Assembly: GCA_024516155.1 (NCBI GenBank)
Contig: JAJJXM010000070.1
Location: forward strand, 124,001-188,000
DNA length: 64,000 bases
DNA from: Pyronema omphalodes
Lineage: Eukaryota > Ascomycota > Pezizomycetes > Pezizales > Pyronemataceae
Direction: 5' to 3'
Shown: positions 35,301-43,994 of the stretch, one piece after another
Numbering within the stretch: position 1 is the first letter of the stretch
Layout: the number at the start of each line of letters is the position of its first letter
Position numbers and translations under genes: made by a program
Notes under the pieces: model-generated
Database searches by the model: none
Seen by the model: only the letters and a program-made list of their open reading frames with translations
Told to the model about the DNA's origin: nothing

Positions 35301-36054
35301 CTTTCAGTTCGTCATCCGTGAGGGGGGGCTTGTCTTGTAGGGCGACGGTGATCTCGTCCAACGATAGCGAGAACACTGTCAGGCTTTCGTCTTCTACCAT
35401 TTCTTTGAAGTCGGAGATGGTTAGACTTGAGATCGCTATTGGGGGTTCGTCCGGGGGGTCGGGGACCGAGTCTTCTAACTCCGGCATGGGGTTTGTGTCG
35501 GGCTCGTGGACAGCGGGAGGGGGCCTCGAGTCCAGGACCTCGACACCGGTTGTGCTTACAGGCAACTGGGTGCAGTTCCTTAGGCAGTATTGGGAGTCGA
35601 AGCTTACAGTGTTTGAACTGAAGCTTATTGTTACATCGTGTTTTTTCAACCAGGGGATGCCCAACACCACCGGGTAGTGACCCAACTTGGTGACAAACAT
35701 GGGAAGGGTTTCCGAGTGACCATTGATGGTACACTCTACTTGGGCGAGGTGTGTGATTTCTCCTGAGGATATGGGGCGGCCGTCGATAACTTCGACCGTT
35801 CGGGTGGTGGATAGGGGGGTTAGGGGGAGTTTGTGATGGCGGGCAAAATTGCGGTCAACAAAGGCGATACCAGTGGCGCCGCAGTCAACGAGCGCTACTG
35901 TTTTCACGGAGCGGTTATTGGAAAACAAGGAACAAGAGAGAACAAGGTGTTTGCATTCTAACTTTCCAGTAAAACTTGCGCCCGATAATAGCAATGTATC
36001 AGCAATAATATTCCCACCAGCGGCAGAGCCATCTTCTTGCAGCTGGTTTATTCT
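32326..36054 (-). CDS. Gypsy pol: protease, RT, RNase H, integrase, chromodomain
   Basis: The frame is open on the minus strand from the frameshift site at 36054 to the TAG/TGA-type end at 32326, about 1240 residues. In order it shows: aspartic protease with DCGATG in place of the usual D-S/T-G; reverse transcriptase (LCVDYRRLN, catalytic YLDDILVFS); RNase H (VVETDASDYVSAGVLSQYD); integrase with the HHCC zinc finger (HHDPPTMGHPGRAKT ... CHTCKR) and D-D-E core (ISVDFVTGLP, VSDLGPEF, HPQTDGQTERIN); and a C-terminal chromodomain (VDEILDSRWSRGNLQYLVKW, then WEPETNL). It has no in-frame ATG near its start and lies -1 relative to gag, so it is probably made as a Gag-Pol fusion. No stops interrupt it. 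Confidence 0.93.
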   Translation of the reverse strand, partial: RINQLQEDGSAAGGNIIADTLLLSGASFTGKLECKHLVLSCSLFSNNRSVKTVALVDCGATGIAFVDRNFARHHKLPLTPLSTTRTVEVIDGRPISSGEITHLAQVECTINGHSETLPMFVTKLGHYPVVLGIPWLKKHDVTISFSSNTVSFDSQYCLRNCTQLPVSTTGVEVLDSRPPPAVHEPDTNPMPELEDSVPDPPDEPPIAISSLTISDFKEMVEDESLTVFSLSLDEITVALQDKPPLTDDELKDMIPEEYHDYLDLFKEVNAKELPPHRPYDHKIPLKEGFVPPFGPLYSLSRNELQTLKAWLDENLEKGFIQSSQSPAASPILFVKKSDGSLRLCVDYRRLNEGTEKNRYPLPLIQETMMNLSKAQYFTTLDVRSAYNLIRMAEGEEWKTAFRTRYGLFESKVMPFGLTNAPADFQAFINDVLRPYLDQFCTAYLDDILVFSETKPDHTAHVRKILERLKQEKLHLKPEKCKFAKAEVQYLGYNIGRDGARMMDSKVATVRDWKEPTNLKQVQEFLGFANFYRRFIKDYSKVVSPLTALTKKKDGKAIPFTWGNDQQSAFDRLKDAFTSAPILKHFDYEKPIVVETDASDYVSAGVLSQYDDDNVLHPVAFYSKKHSPAECNYEIYDKELLAIVRCFEEWRPHLEGSAFPIKVLTDHKNLEYFMTTKLLNRRQAGWSEFLSRFNFVITYRPGTLGGKPDALTRRAADLPEEGDERILANQQAVLKPQNFQLCMTLPMKLAPSEVDLLFTEGYKTDSFLNRVLGMLEDGTQICKDISLADCSVLENRLYYRDCLYVPALDKLRLKLLQDHHDPPTMGHPGRAKTFELLAGNYYWPSMRKDVDQFVRNCHTCKRTKATRHAPYGTLKPLPVPHHPWQNISVDFVTGLPTSEGFDGICAIVCRLTKQRHLVPCHSTIDAEGFAQLFLENVFKLHGLPDTVVSDLGPEFVAQFWKHLANCMGIEIATSTAFHPQTDGQTERINAVTEQYLRAYVCYLQDDWKKFLPLAEFAANNQVSDTTSPSPFYAVYGRHPKCSFELEIGTDNPKEMKANEVAERMLHIHDVLCSEMKYAQARHVEAADNSRLPAPVFKPGDLVWLDARNLRTRRPSKKLENKHLGPFTVLRPIGSHAYELDIPETMKHHRTFPVSLLNPAPSDPLPGQIIPPPLPVVVDGEEEWFVDEILDSRWSRGNLQYLVKWTGHDSPTWEPETNLSETEAAEKFHQLYPDKPSPLVGTRA

Positions 36055-36060
36055 TTTCCC
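36016..36060 (-). promoter_or_regulatory. Putative -1 ribosomal frameshift signal at gag/pol
   Basis: On the minus strand the gag frame ends TCG GGA AAA GAA TAA. The heptamer G GGA AAA (36054-36060) fits X XXY YYZ in the gag frame. Slipping back one base continues as AGA ATA AAC, exactly the long pol frame. Six bases downstream, ACCAGC (36042-36047) can pair with GCTGGT (36016-36021) across a 20-nt loop. Confidence 0.72.
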
Positions 36061-37631
36061 GACACCTCTTCTTCAGTATCCAATAATTCCACGCTCGCCA
36101 CTTTGACATTCGTCTTGGCGGGGCACGACGCAGCCATGTGGCCGAGGCCACCGCAGTAGAGGCAACGTCCTTCTGATAGGCGGGTAGCGCGCTCCTGTGC
36201 CGACAGTTTCTGACGGGGTCCCTGGGCAGGGGTTTGCTTGCTGGAGGAGGCGGTGGTGGCTTGGGTAGCGGGGGTGGGGCGACTGGTGGCGGGGGTGGCG
36301 GTGGTAGTGGGTTTAGCTTGACCGCGGTTGGTACGCAGCTTGCGGAGGTTCTCAAGTGCTCTCAATTGGGAGTCCAATTTTTGGCACTGGTCAACAAATT
36401 CGTGCATCGTAGCGGTGGGCGGGGCGCCAACCAACTTTTCGTGCAACTCGAGGGACAGTCCGTTACGCAGGGCATCCATGGTGGCGGCTTCGTCCCAGCC
36501 TAACTCTGCGACTAAGCGGGAGAACTCTGCCTAATAGTCCGAAAATTCGCGGTTGTTTTGTCGGAGATTTTGTAGTTTGAAACGAGCCGTTGCGCGCTCG
36601 TCCAGGTCTCCAAAGGTACGCTGTAAAATTTTAATAACGTCCTTGACGTCGTTGAGGGCCCAGCGGTTGCCATTTTCCTTGATATAAGGAAGAATCTGAT
36701 CCAAGGCGCGTCCGCGGAGGCGGCCCATGGCATAAGAAATCCGTTTGTGAGGGGTTGGAAAGCGTAGCTCGTCGCTCACCAACTTGATGCGAAGCAAGGA
36801 GACAAAGCGGCGGAGGTCCTCCCTGTTGGACCCGTCGGAGGTTGGCGGATCCGAGATTTTGTCTCCGGACACGCGGATGCCAGGGGAGGCGAGTAGCGCG
36901 TTGATGAGTTCACGCTGGCGGGTGAGCTCCTTCTCGTAGTAGTGGATTTCATTTGTATCTGCTTGCTCCTCCGGGGTTAGGAGGATTTCGGGGTCTCGGG
37001 GGGGGGGGGGGGTCTTGGAATTGGTGCGATTATAGCGGGGGCGGGGGCTGCGGCTGCGGCTGTGGTAGGGGGTGCGGCGGTTCGCGGTACTGGTTCTGGG
37101 CCGTTTGGGTAAACCTGGACGGAGCCAGTCTGGATCACGACAGGGGGAATGGGGGCAGGGGTGGGAGCTTCCGGAGCGCGGGAGGCGACAGGGCTGGATA
37201 CCCGAGTGCTGTTACGGGAGCCGGGGGTTTCCGCGAGGTCGTTTAAGAGATAACCCGTGGGGTGGTCTTGAGCGTCTAGGATGGATTGTGCGAGTTGTTT
37301 GGTGAAAGTAAGCGGTTCATGGCCGTCAGGGAACTGGGTCATGGCGGCAGCGTTCACAATTTGCTGCCAGTGTCCTTCGTCAATAAGTTTAATGTGCATT
37401 CTGGCGGGCTCTGAGGATTGGCTTGAGTCTGATGGTGTGGCGGACGTGCTCCTGGTAAGTGTAGTCCTGGAGTTCCCAGCGGACCGCAAGGTAGCAGTGA
37501 TTTTCTGCTCTTCGGATGGTTCTTCGCACTGCGCCAGCGAATCGGTCGGAAATCCCGAAGGTTTCGTTTAAGGTGTGCGTTTCCAGGGCTTGTTTTAAGG
37601 CGTAGGTCCAAGCAGAACCGGTGGGGTTCAT
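36048..37631 (-). pseudogene. Gypsy gag (damaged)
   Basis: The likely start is the ATG at 37631 (MNPTGSAWTY). The coding trace shifts frame near 37390-37450, shifts back in the G-run at about 37000-37012, and meets an in-frame TAG at 36531-36533 (after REFSDY). It stays open to the stop at 36048. The capsid-like middle (ERATARFKLQNLRQNN) and a CCHC knuckle (CLYCGGLGHMAASC) identify it as gag. Two lesions are frame changes, one in a homopolymer; the third is a point stop. Pol is intact, so either gag decayed first or some lesions are assembly errors. Confidence 0.85.
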
Positions 37632-37666
37632 GCGTGTTGGTTGAATAATTATTCGATCGAACGTAA

Positions 37667-38192
37667 TGTCAGGGAACTAGGAACGGACGTTCAAAGAACA
37701 CACTGAACACTACCGGCAAGAGGGACTAGGCGGGTTCCGGGACGGGGAACGGAAAGACAAGGACCGAAGTGCTCGTCAGACGGACCGCACACGAAACAGG
37801 AAGAGGGACAAGGACAAGAATGACGTGGGACTGGAAGGAGAAGTCTTTATTAGGAGCAAGGGAAAGACACAAGACGTTCGATGGAGAACTCGACAACGGG
37901 GAGGCAAGCCTCCTTATGTACAAAGGGGCGGCCAGCACTCTTGCTGGGCCGTCATCCAACATTGCTACATGAAAGCTTCCGTTCTCCATCAATTCACCTG
38001 CGACGCCACAGCTCTCCAGCTCATGGTACGTCATCCATCATCAATCAGTCTATCAATCACGACGGCACGGCACACACAACAACACAACAGCAACACAACA
38101 CAACACGGCAAGACAACGGCACGATGTCGACAACAACAACGACAACATAATGATGACGCAACACAACGGCTCGTCAGCCGTGTGCCGTGACA
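37667..38192 (-). repeat. 5' LTR of the Gypsy element
   Basis: This 526-bp LTR is upstream in element orientation. A TATA-like TACATAAG on the minus strand lies about 38 nt before ATCGAACGT (+ strand 37874-37882), a possible transcript start that is complementary to the PBS region at 37656-37664. Confidence 0.93.
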
Positions 38193-38556
38193 GGTAGGGT
38201 ATGTCCGGAGGGACAGGTTTCTTCTTCGCAGCAGAAGCTTGGGGGGCCATCGGCTTCTCGGGATTGGTTGTTAACGATGAGGAGAGATGGGAGGCGGTGC
38301 GATTTCGATGAATTTGGTGGTTGTAGGTGGGGGGTGTTGATGAGGTCCTTTACTGGGGGCAGCTGCAGGGGTCTGAATTCTCTCTCTCGTCGTTCGCACA
38401 ACGAAAAAGAGCTGACCTGGTCTGAAATTGCTTCAGTAAAGGAAATCGATATAGCTAAATGCGATACCACACGAAAATCAGTGGATTTCCGCGTGGTTGT
38501 GGCGATAGCTGGGGGGGGGGGGGTCGAAATCGAGGTGTTGTTGCAGTTCAACCAGT

Positions 38557-40788
38557 GGTTGTGAGGAAGGAGTAAGGCCGCAAGTGCGTTTAATGGGCAA
38601 TCCTAAAGACAGGCTGTCAAACACTACGACTGTTGTATTAAAGTCGATTTTGTGGGGCACCCACAGCAAGTTGGCCACTGCACGCTTAGCGGCACTTCTT
38701 CTTCAGACCGCTACAACCTCTGAGCACAAGTTTGCGTATGTATTAATCCAAGCTTTATAAGGCCATTGCTTGATTGGTTTGTAAAGCACTGAATAAGCAA
38801 CTCTGCAAATAAGAGAGGTTACGTGCAAGTTTTCAGACAAGGGATGTTCGATTCTGACTGGTGGGCGCGAATGATACAAAAACTACTATGCACAAAATAT
38901 GTCACGGCATCGGCAGATTCTGTGGTGAACAGAGCGGACATGTCGACAAAGCCACCCCGGAGGCTGGGTTGATGTATCACGGTGGAAAAGCGTGGCAACT
39001 GTGTAATTTGCCGTTAACCGTGACTATATAGGCATCCAGCGATATCTGATGAGCGCGCTTCGCCATATACGTCATATAGAAGGGTTGCCGGAGGAGCGTT
39101 GGTATGAGGTGATTTAATGTCATCCACGCTGTACTAAGTTTTTCTACACACATCTGGTGGAGCCTCAGAGCGATACGGTGCGCTGTCCAATTTACCCGCC
39201 TTCACGCAAATATCAAATACAGGCGAATGTTTTGCGTCTATAGCCCGACAAGAATGCCTCCCAATTGAATTATGTGACTACTAGGTCGTAGTGAAAGTTC
39301 CATTTGATTAATTATTGGCGTTCAAACGATATATGTTTGTGTTGGCAAGTGGTTGAAGTATCAATGTTGGGGGGTTATTCTCGGTAGACCCGATATATCG
39401 TCAACTTAGTCAGTAAAACGTCAGTATGCCGTCATGCAGTGATCGAGTGAGCTAACTAGAACACGAAGTAGGGGTAATGCATTTAGCCCGCAACCGCTTT
39501 TGCAGTGATAACGTCCAACAAGAATGTCAGAGAATGTATCCATTCACATTTTACATGATTGAGCAAGGATGAAATTCTTTCCTAGTATCGTCAAAGCGAG
39601 TTATTTCCCGTGCATGGCCCCAATAGACCAGTCCAACTTCGTCGTCTTGTCTCTCAGATAGACCAAGTTCTAAACCGCTCAATCCTAGATATAGCCCTGT
39701 ATGTCAATGATTACTCTGAGATGTCGGTTGATTAGCCATGGGTGAAATTGGCCGAGAAACACCCCCACTGCGGCTCATCATTCCATGGCCAACTCATACC
39801 AAACCGCCACTGGGAAGTTAACTTAGTCAGAAAACCCACAGTCCTGCCGTCACCTGCGGTCCTGTCAAGTGTTTTTCCTTTACAGACAGGACTCGACCAC
39901 ATAACAATCGTCCTTCGGGGTTGTAGACAGGACCGGGTGATGACTGTCGTCTCGTGCGGTGCGCCGTCTTGGACGGAACGTGGCGAGCTCTGTAGTACTG
40001 CGCGGCGCCTCCACGCACTAGTGTCTATTGTGATTATGGTAGTAAATGGTACCGGCATGTTGATTGACCTTCCATACCGTTTGTCATGTACTGAATGTAA
40101 GTCACAGAGATCAAGGTGTATTGGCATCCTGGTCATCATATATCCCCCGAAAAAAATCTCGTTATACAACCTTTCCGCAATATGCAAATTATGTGTTACA
40201 ACGCTATGTTATTGGCGTCTTTGAGTATCTCCTCAGATACGGTTAACGTCGCCAGTTTGTACTGCTAGCGAAATGGCCATCTAAACATTTCCAGTACGAT
40301 GCTCGGTTTTATGGTTTCTCAGCGCGCCAGGCGGCATGTGCATCAACATTGAATCGTTAATAACGCAAGTAAGTGTCCTTCTATGCAGATCTCGTGAAGA
40401 AGTGGAAGAGATCAGGAGGGCTGTATGTGGACGTTGCGTGCACACACGCGCTAATGGCGCTAATATCCTGAAGTCGGAAATCGATTGCTTGGCTTCCGCC
40501 GGAACAAAGACCCTGCCGTAGTGGAGTGGCTTTACCCCCTACATCCCAGTTCAGAATGATTGGCCGTGAATAAGGTAACTTACTATTCTCTTGATGCGTT
40601 ATAGACCCCATTCTGCATGAGATAAACATACTAGCTCCACTTGGAAATAAAATACGCTTATATTTTCACCAGTCTATATTATATTTCTACGTCCGAAGAA
40701 ATAAAAAGAAAGTGCTGTCACTAGACCGAATCAAATTACTTCTCATGACGCGAGGACAGATTCATAATGTCGTCGAACGCTATTGAAA
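38557..40788. other. Spacer right of the LINE
   Basis: 38760-38960 resembles other MT spacers (GCTTGATTGGTTTGTAAAGC; CAAAGCCACC). 39830-40000 carries one arm of the GC-rich foldback family (CCACAGTCCTGCCGTCACC to GTCTTGGACGGAACGTGGC). I see no intact gene in the rest. Confidence 0.45.
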
Positions 40789-40792
40789 CTAA

Positions 40793-42424
40793 CCCTATGG
40801 TACAAGAAAACGAGTGAGAGTGGTTTAGTTCAAACACCTTCGTGGTTTAGCTAAACACCGAAAGTGTTTAGTTAAACACCCCTAAACACCGAAGTTGTTT
40901 AGTGTGATTTACGGTGTTTAGCTAAACCACCTAGCGCTGTTTAGTTAAACAACTACCTTGATTTTTTTTTTGTGGGGTTTATTTGAACACCCTAGGGGTG
41001 TTGAAATAAACACCTTCTTTTTCGCTTATTCTTTGGGGTCTATTTAAACCATCCAAAGTGGTTTAAATAAACACCCAATTTGTGTTTAGGGATGTTTAAA
41101 TTAACTCCTTCTTTTTCGCTTATTCTTTGGTGTTTATTTAAACACCCTAGGGGTGTTTAAGGATGTTTAAATAAACACCTTCTTTTTCGCTTATTCTTTG
41201 GTGTTTATTTAAACACCCTAGGGGTGTTTAAATAAACACCTTCTTCTTCGCTTATTCTTCGGGGTTTATTTGAACTATCCTCTGATGTTTAAATCAACAT
41301 CTACAGTCCACTTCCTAGGGATGGCTTTTCCATGGTTCATATAAATCACCCTGCAGTGTTCTACTGAACATTCAGTTTCAAAGTGTAGAGCTGTGTTCTG
41401 CTTATGTTTGTTGATGGAAGTGGATATTGCCTTAGTGCGCATCCCTTCCTTATGTTCTGTTCGTTCTGCCGTTGTTGTTCCTCGTTCTTCATCCATTTCA
41501 TTCACTTCTTTCTCCACCTCCATCTTTCCCTCTTGTTTGACTGTAAGTTTTTCCTCATGTCAAATGTTTGTCCCTCAACAGAATTTGCTAGTTCATGCAC
41601 CATACGCCACCGGAGGGAAAAAAGAGAGAGAGGGGGGGGGGGATTGGGATATGAACTTCTAGATACTTGCTGAGTCAAGCACTGCAAACCAACCCCACAA
41701 ATATCTACAATGCTAACCAGACAAACAGGATGCTCAGACAACCTAAGTCTATTTATTGAAGCGAACCATGATTCAGCATATGTAAGTGTCAATCACAAAA
41801 GGCACAAAACGAATGGTACTACACAGAGAGGAGGAGCAGGAGTAGGAGGGGTAAGGAGGGAGGTGGGAGGTTCCTGTATGTATAGATAGAAGACCTGGCC
41901 ATAGCTAGAAACATGTTACATAATGAGCGATTGGTTTAGTAATTCATTTAACACATTTAAAAAATACCTGAGGTGCTTGATCAAACCACTATTGTGCAAG
42001 GTGTTTGGAGGTGTTTAGTAGGTGTTTAAAAAGGTGTTTAAAAAGGTGTTTAAAAAGGTGTTTAAAAAGGTGTTTAAAAAGGTGTTTAAATGTGTTTAAA
42101 GGTGTTTGGAGGTGTTTAGTAGGTGTTTAAAAAGGTGTTTAGTAGGTGTTTAAAGGTGTTTAGTACGTGTTTAAAAAGGTGTTTAAAGGTGTTTAGTAGG
42201 TGTTTAAAGGTGTTTAAAGGTGTTTGGAGGTGTTTAGTAGGTGTTTAAAAAGGTGTTTAGTAGGTGTTCAAAGGTGTTTAGTAGGTGTTTAAAAAGGTGT
42301 TTAAAGGTGTTTAGTAGGTGTTTAAAGAGGTGTTTAGTAAATGAATTTTGTGGGTGTTTGAATTAAACGCCTTTTGTGGTTTAAAGTGTGGTTTCATTAA
42401 ACACCTTTTTTTTGTACCACAGGG
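40793..42424. mobile_element. DNA transposon with dense GTGTTTA subterminal repeats
   Basis: This 1632-bp element starts CCCTATGGTACAA and ends with the complement of CCCTGTGGTACAA (12 of 13 match). It is flanked by CTAA (40789-40792, 42425-42428). The left 450 bp holds palindromic units around GTTTATTTAAACACCC and CACCCTAGGGGTG, repeated with a CTTTTTCGCTTATTCTT spacer. The right 400 bp (about 41995-42360) is a head-to-tail run of about 30 GGTGTTTA-type words. The 650-bp centre has short minus-strand frames (41275-41523 and, upstream, about 41530-41610) that might be a spliced remnant of unknown function; no known transposase is recognisable. It ends 12 bp from the MT6 stop codon. Confidence 0.75.
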
Positions 42425-42435
42425 CTAAGTGACAT

Positions 42436-43757
42436 TTACCTCATTCCCATCATTCCCCTCGGCTTGCGCCCATACACACGATAGCTATTTCTTTCTGTTA
42501 AAATGATTCCAGTAGTTTCATCAAAGAACGGGAGCACATACAATTTCAAGTACATGTGATAGTTTTTATTGCGAACAGCGGCAAGCCCAGCGCTGCATAT
42601 GGACTGTGCTCTGTCGACTTCCATGCCCAGAACCCTAGTAAATGCCGCCATTCCATAGCTTTCAAATGCGCTCTCGAGGTGAAGAAGGGACATGGCACCA
42701 ATTTTCTTTTGTCTTGGATCCTTCGGCCATGGACCTACTGGCTCTTTAGCTTCAGAGGCATGAATATCCTCAAATCCTGCCGTTTCCAATAGCATCTTCA
42801 TGGATGCTAGCTCTGGTGCTGGTCGCCTCATCTTCAACATGGCTTCCCGTAAACTGTCGATGTATATCTTCGCACCATTATTGGGCTTCATGGTACCATC
42901 ATCACAATTTACCGTGATGCTATATTCGCAGAGTTCAACGTAACCTCCGGGCGTGACGCAACTATCGACGGAGGTTAGAGATGCCATAAATATGTTTGGT
43001 TACTTACCGCATCATCTCGGTTGCGAGATGGCTCCAATCACTAACGCCTGAGGCGATATTTCGACAATGAATAAAGTCGAAAGAATCCTATCATCATGAT
43101 ATGTCAATATCCCTTCATATCTCGGTGATTCTGTCATAGGTTAACTGACGTCCTTGAAGGTCCATTCTAACATGGCGTCGTCGACTTCAAAGCGGCTATG
43201 CAATGAATTAGCTTTGCTAAATGCAGAGGTCATAAAATATCACCAATTGGCAGGAACCCAGTTCGGTTGTATTGGGCTAAGATCGGTACCAATAACCTCC
43301 GCCATAGGATATTGATCTGCCATATCTATGGCCCATATGCCTGTACCCGTTCCAATGTCCAAGATTCGATGTGGCTCGTTAAGAGGAGCCAAATGAAGCT
43401 TGTCGTCCCATACCATGCGCATAATCTCATGGTTCAAGTCAAGTCTATACCGTCACTCAATTTCTATCGTTATTCCAATTTCTAGTCAAGGGCCCTTCCA
43501 TATCAGCCTGAGCATACCGGTCTTGTTCCTTCTCATCTGTTGGCATGAGGTATTTATCGGGTCCATAGTAAGCATGGTATCGTCGGCCGTGCTCGAATAT
43601 ATACTGTTTCACTGATGACGTAAGGCTTGCTGTGCTGGTATCATAACCCGCAGAATCATAATCCTCATCATCGGGTCTTTCGAGCTGTGAAATTGAGAAT
43701 AAAAACCACTGAAATATGGGACGTAAAACCCACCACAGATGGATCGACTTCGAGCAT
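42436..43757 (-). CDS. LaeA-like methyltransferase, copy MT6
   Basis: The complete seven-exon copy has its ATG at 43757 and TAA at 42436. The last exon is longer than in its sisters (RVYGRKPRGMMGMR), giving about 328 residues. Motif I is ILDIGTGTGIWAIDMADQYP (exon 3, about 43246-43440), followed by VIGTDLSPIQPNWVPANC at the junction. Exon 6 (about 42550-42970) is open from CVTPGGYVEL to HMYLK. Splice sites are acceptable throughout, though the exon 3 donor is GTGATA. The acceptor at about 42485 and stop at 42436 show that the neighbouring transposon did not damage the coding part, but it has replaced the native 3' flank. Confidence 0.9.
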
Positions 43758-43844
43758 TCTGATAAATTCTGTTTCAGCTCTGTGCGTAGTGTAATGAAGA
43801 GTTTGACAAGAAGATAGGGTGTCAATGTCTTGTTGACCCAGGAT

Positions 43845-43994
43845 TTAACAATCTATATAGAGTTCAAAAAGTAGCCCCCCCACATGATTGAGCATAGTCG
43901 ATATCTGAAGTAAGAGGCAGCGCAGAATGAGGTCTCATGCTAAACATCTGCAGCTGCTGAATTGTATACCGGTGACCGAAGTGGAAGTGCAAAT
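43845..43994 (-). promoter_or_regulatory. MT6 promoter, partly degraded
   Basis: A TATA block (CTATATAGA on +) lies at about 43853-43860, and AAGTGCAAAT at 43985-43994, 228 bp from the ATG. GATAAG is replaced by CAAAAAG, and the distal AAGTGCAC box is not recognisable. Confidence 0.45.

Larger units (their letters stand above)
31789..38192 (-). mobile_element. Full-length chromodomain Ty3/Gypsy retrotransposon
   Basis: This 6404-bp element has 526-bp LTRs (31789-32314 and 37667-38192) beginning TGTCAGGGAA and ending GCCGTGACA. It is flanked by GGTAG (31784-31788, 38193-38197). The LTRs differ at four positions by my comparison, so insertion was recent. The element reads on the minus strand: 5' LTR at 37667-38192, gag, then pol with protease, RT, RNase H, integrase and a C-terminal chromodomain. 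A G-rich polypurine tract (AACGGGGGGGTAC, minus) adjoins the 3' LTR at about 32315-32327. The domain order and chromodomain place it among chromoviruses (Tf1/sushi/MAGGY type). Confidence 0.96.
30037..38250 (-). pseudogene. LINE ORF1, Gag-like protein (split by the Gypsy element)
   Basis: It starts at the ATG at 38250 (MAPQASAAKKKPVPPD), is interrupted at 38197 by the Gypsy insertion and resumes at 31788. A homopolymer run at about 31657-31670 shifts the frame. A TAG at about 31279-31281 ends the N-terminal part, and the frame is open again to 30037. The C-terminal half has CCHC knuckles (CRRCLRFGHHHAIC, then CALC and CANC motifs), typical of nucleic-acid-binding ORF1 proteins. A Q-to-stop change by a C-to-T transition would explain the TAG. 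Confidence 0.85.
23859..38541 (-). mobile_element. Tad-like LINE with two nested LTR insertions
   Basis: The element lies on the minus strand, from its 5' end at 38541 to a poly-A tail (T-run at 23859 onward). It is flanked by the 15-bp direct repeat TGCAGTTCAACCAGT at 23844-23858 and 38542-38556. Without the nested insertions and their duplications it is about 6.66 kb. Order on the minus strand: 5' UTR (38541-38251); ORF1, a Gag-like protein with zinc knuckles; ORF2, with AP endonuclease, reverse transcriptase and RNase H; then a purine-rich 3' UTR (24444-23859). RNase H after the RT and CCHC knuckles in ORF1 fit the fungal Tad group. It is disabled by nested insertions, a stop codon and frameshifts. 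Confidence 0.93.

Noticed and set aside
37640..37666. tRNA-derived sequence next to the Gypsy LTR (GTTCGAT recalls a T-loop)
   Set aside because: No CCA/TGG primer end, no cloverleaf context; the match to the LTR explains it better.
41995..42360. Regular short repeats that might suggest a CRISPR-like array
   Set aside because: The words are 8-12 bp, directly abutting, with no unique spacers, and lie inside a TIR-bounded transposon of a fungal genome.
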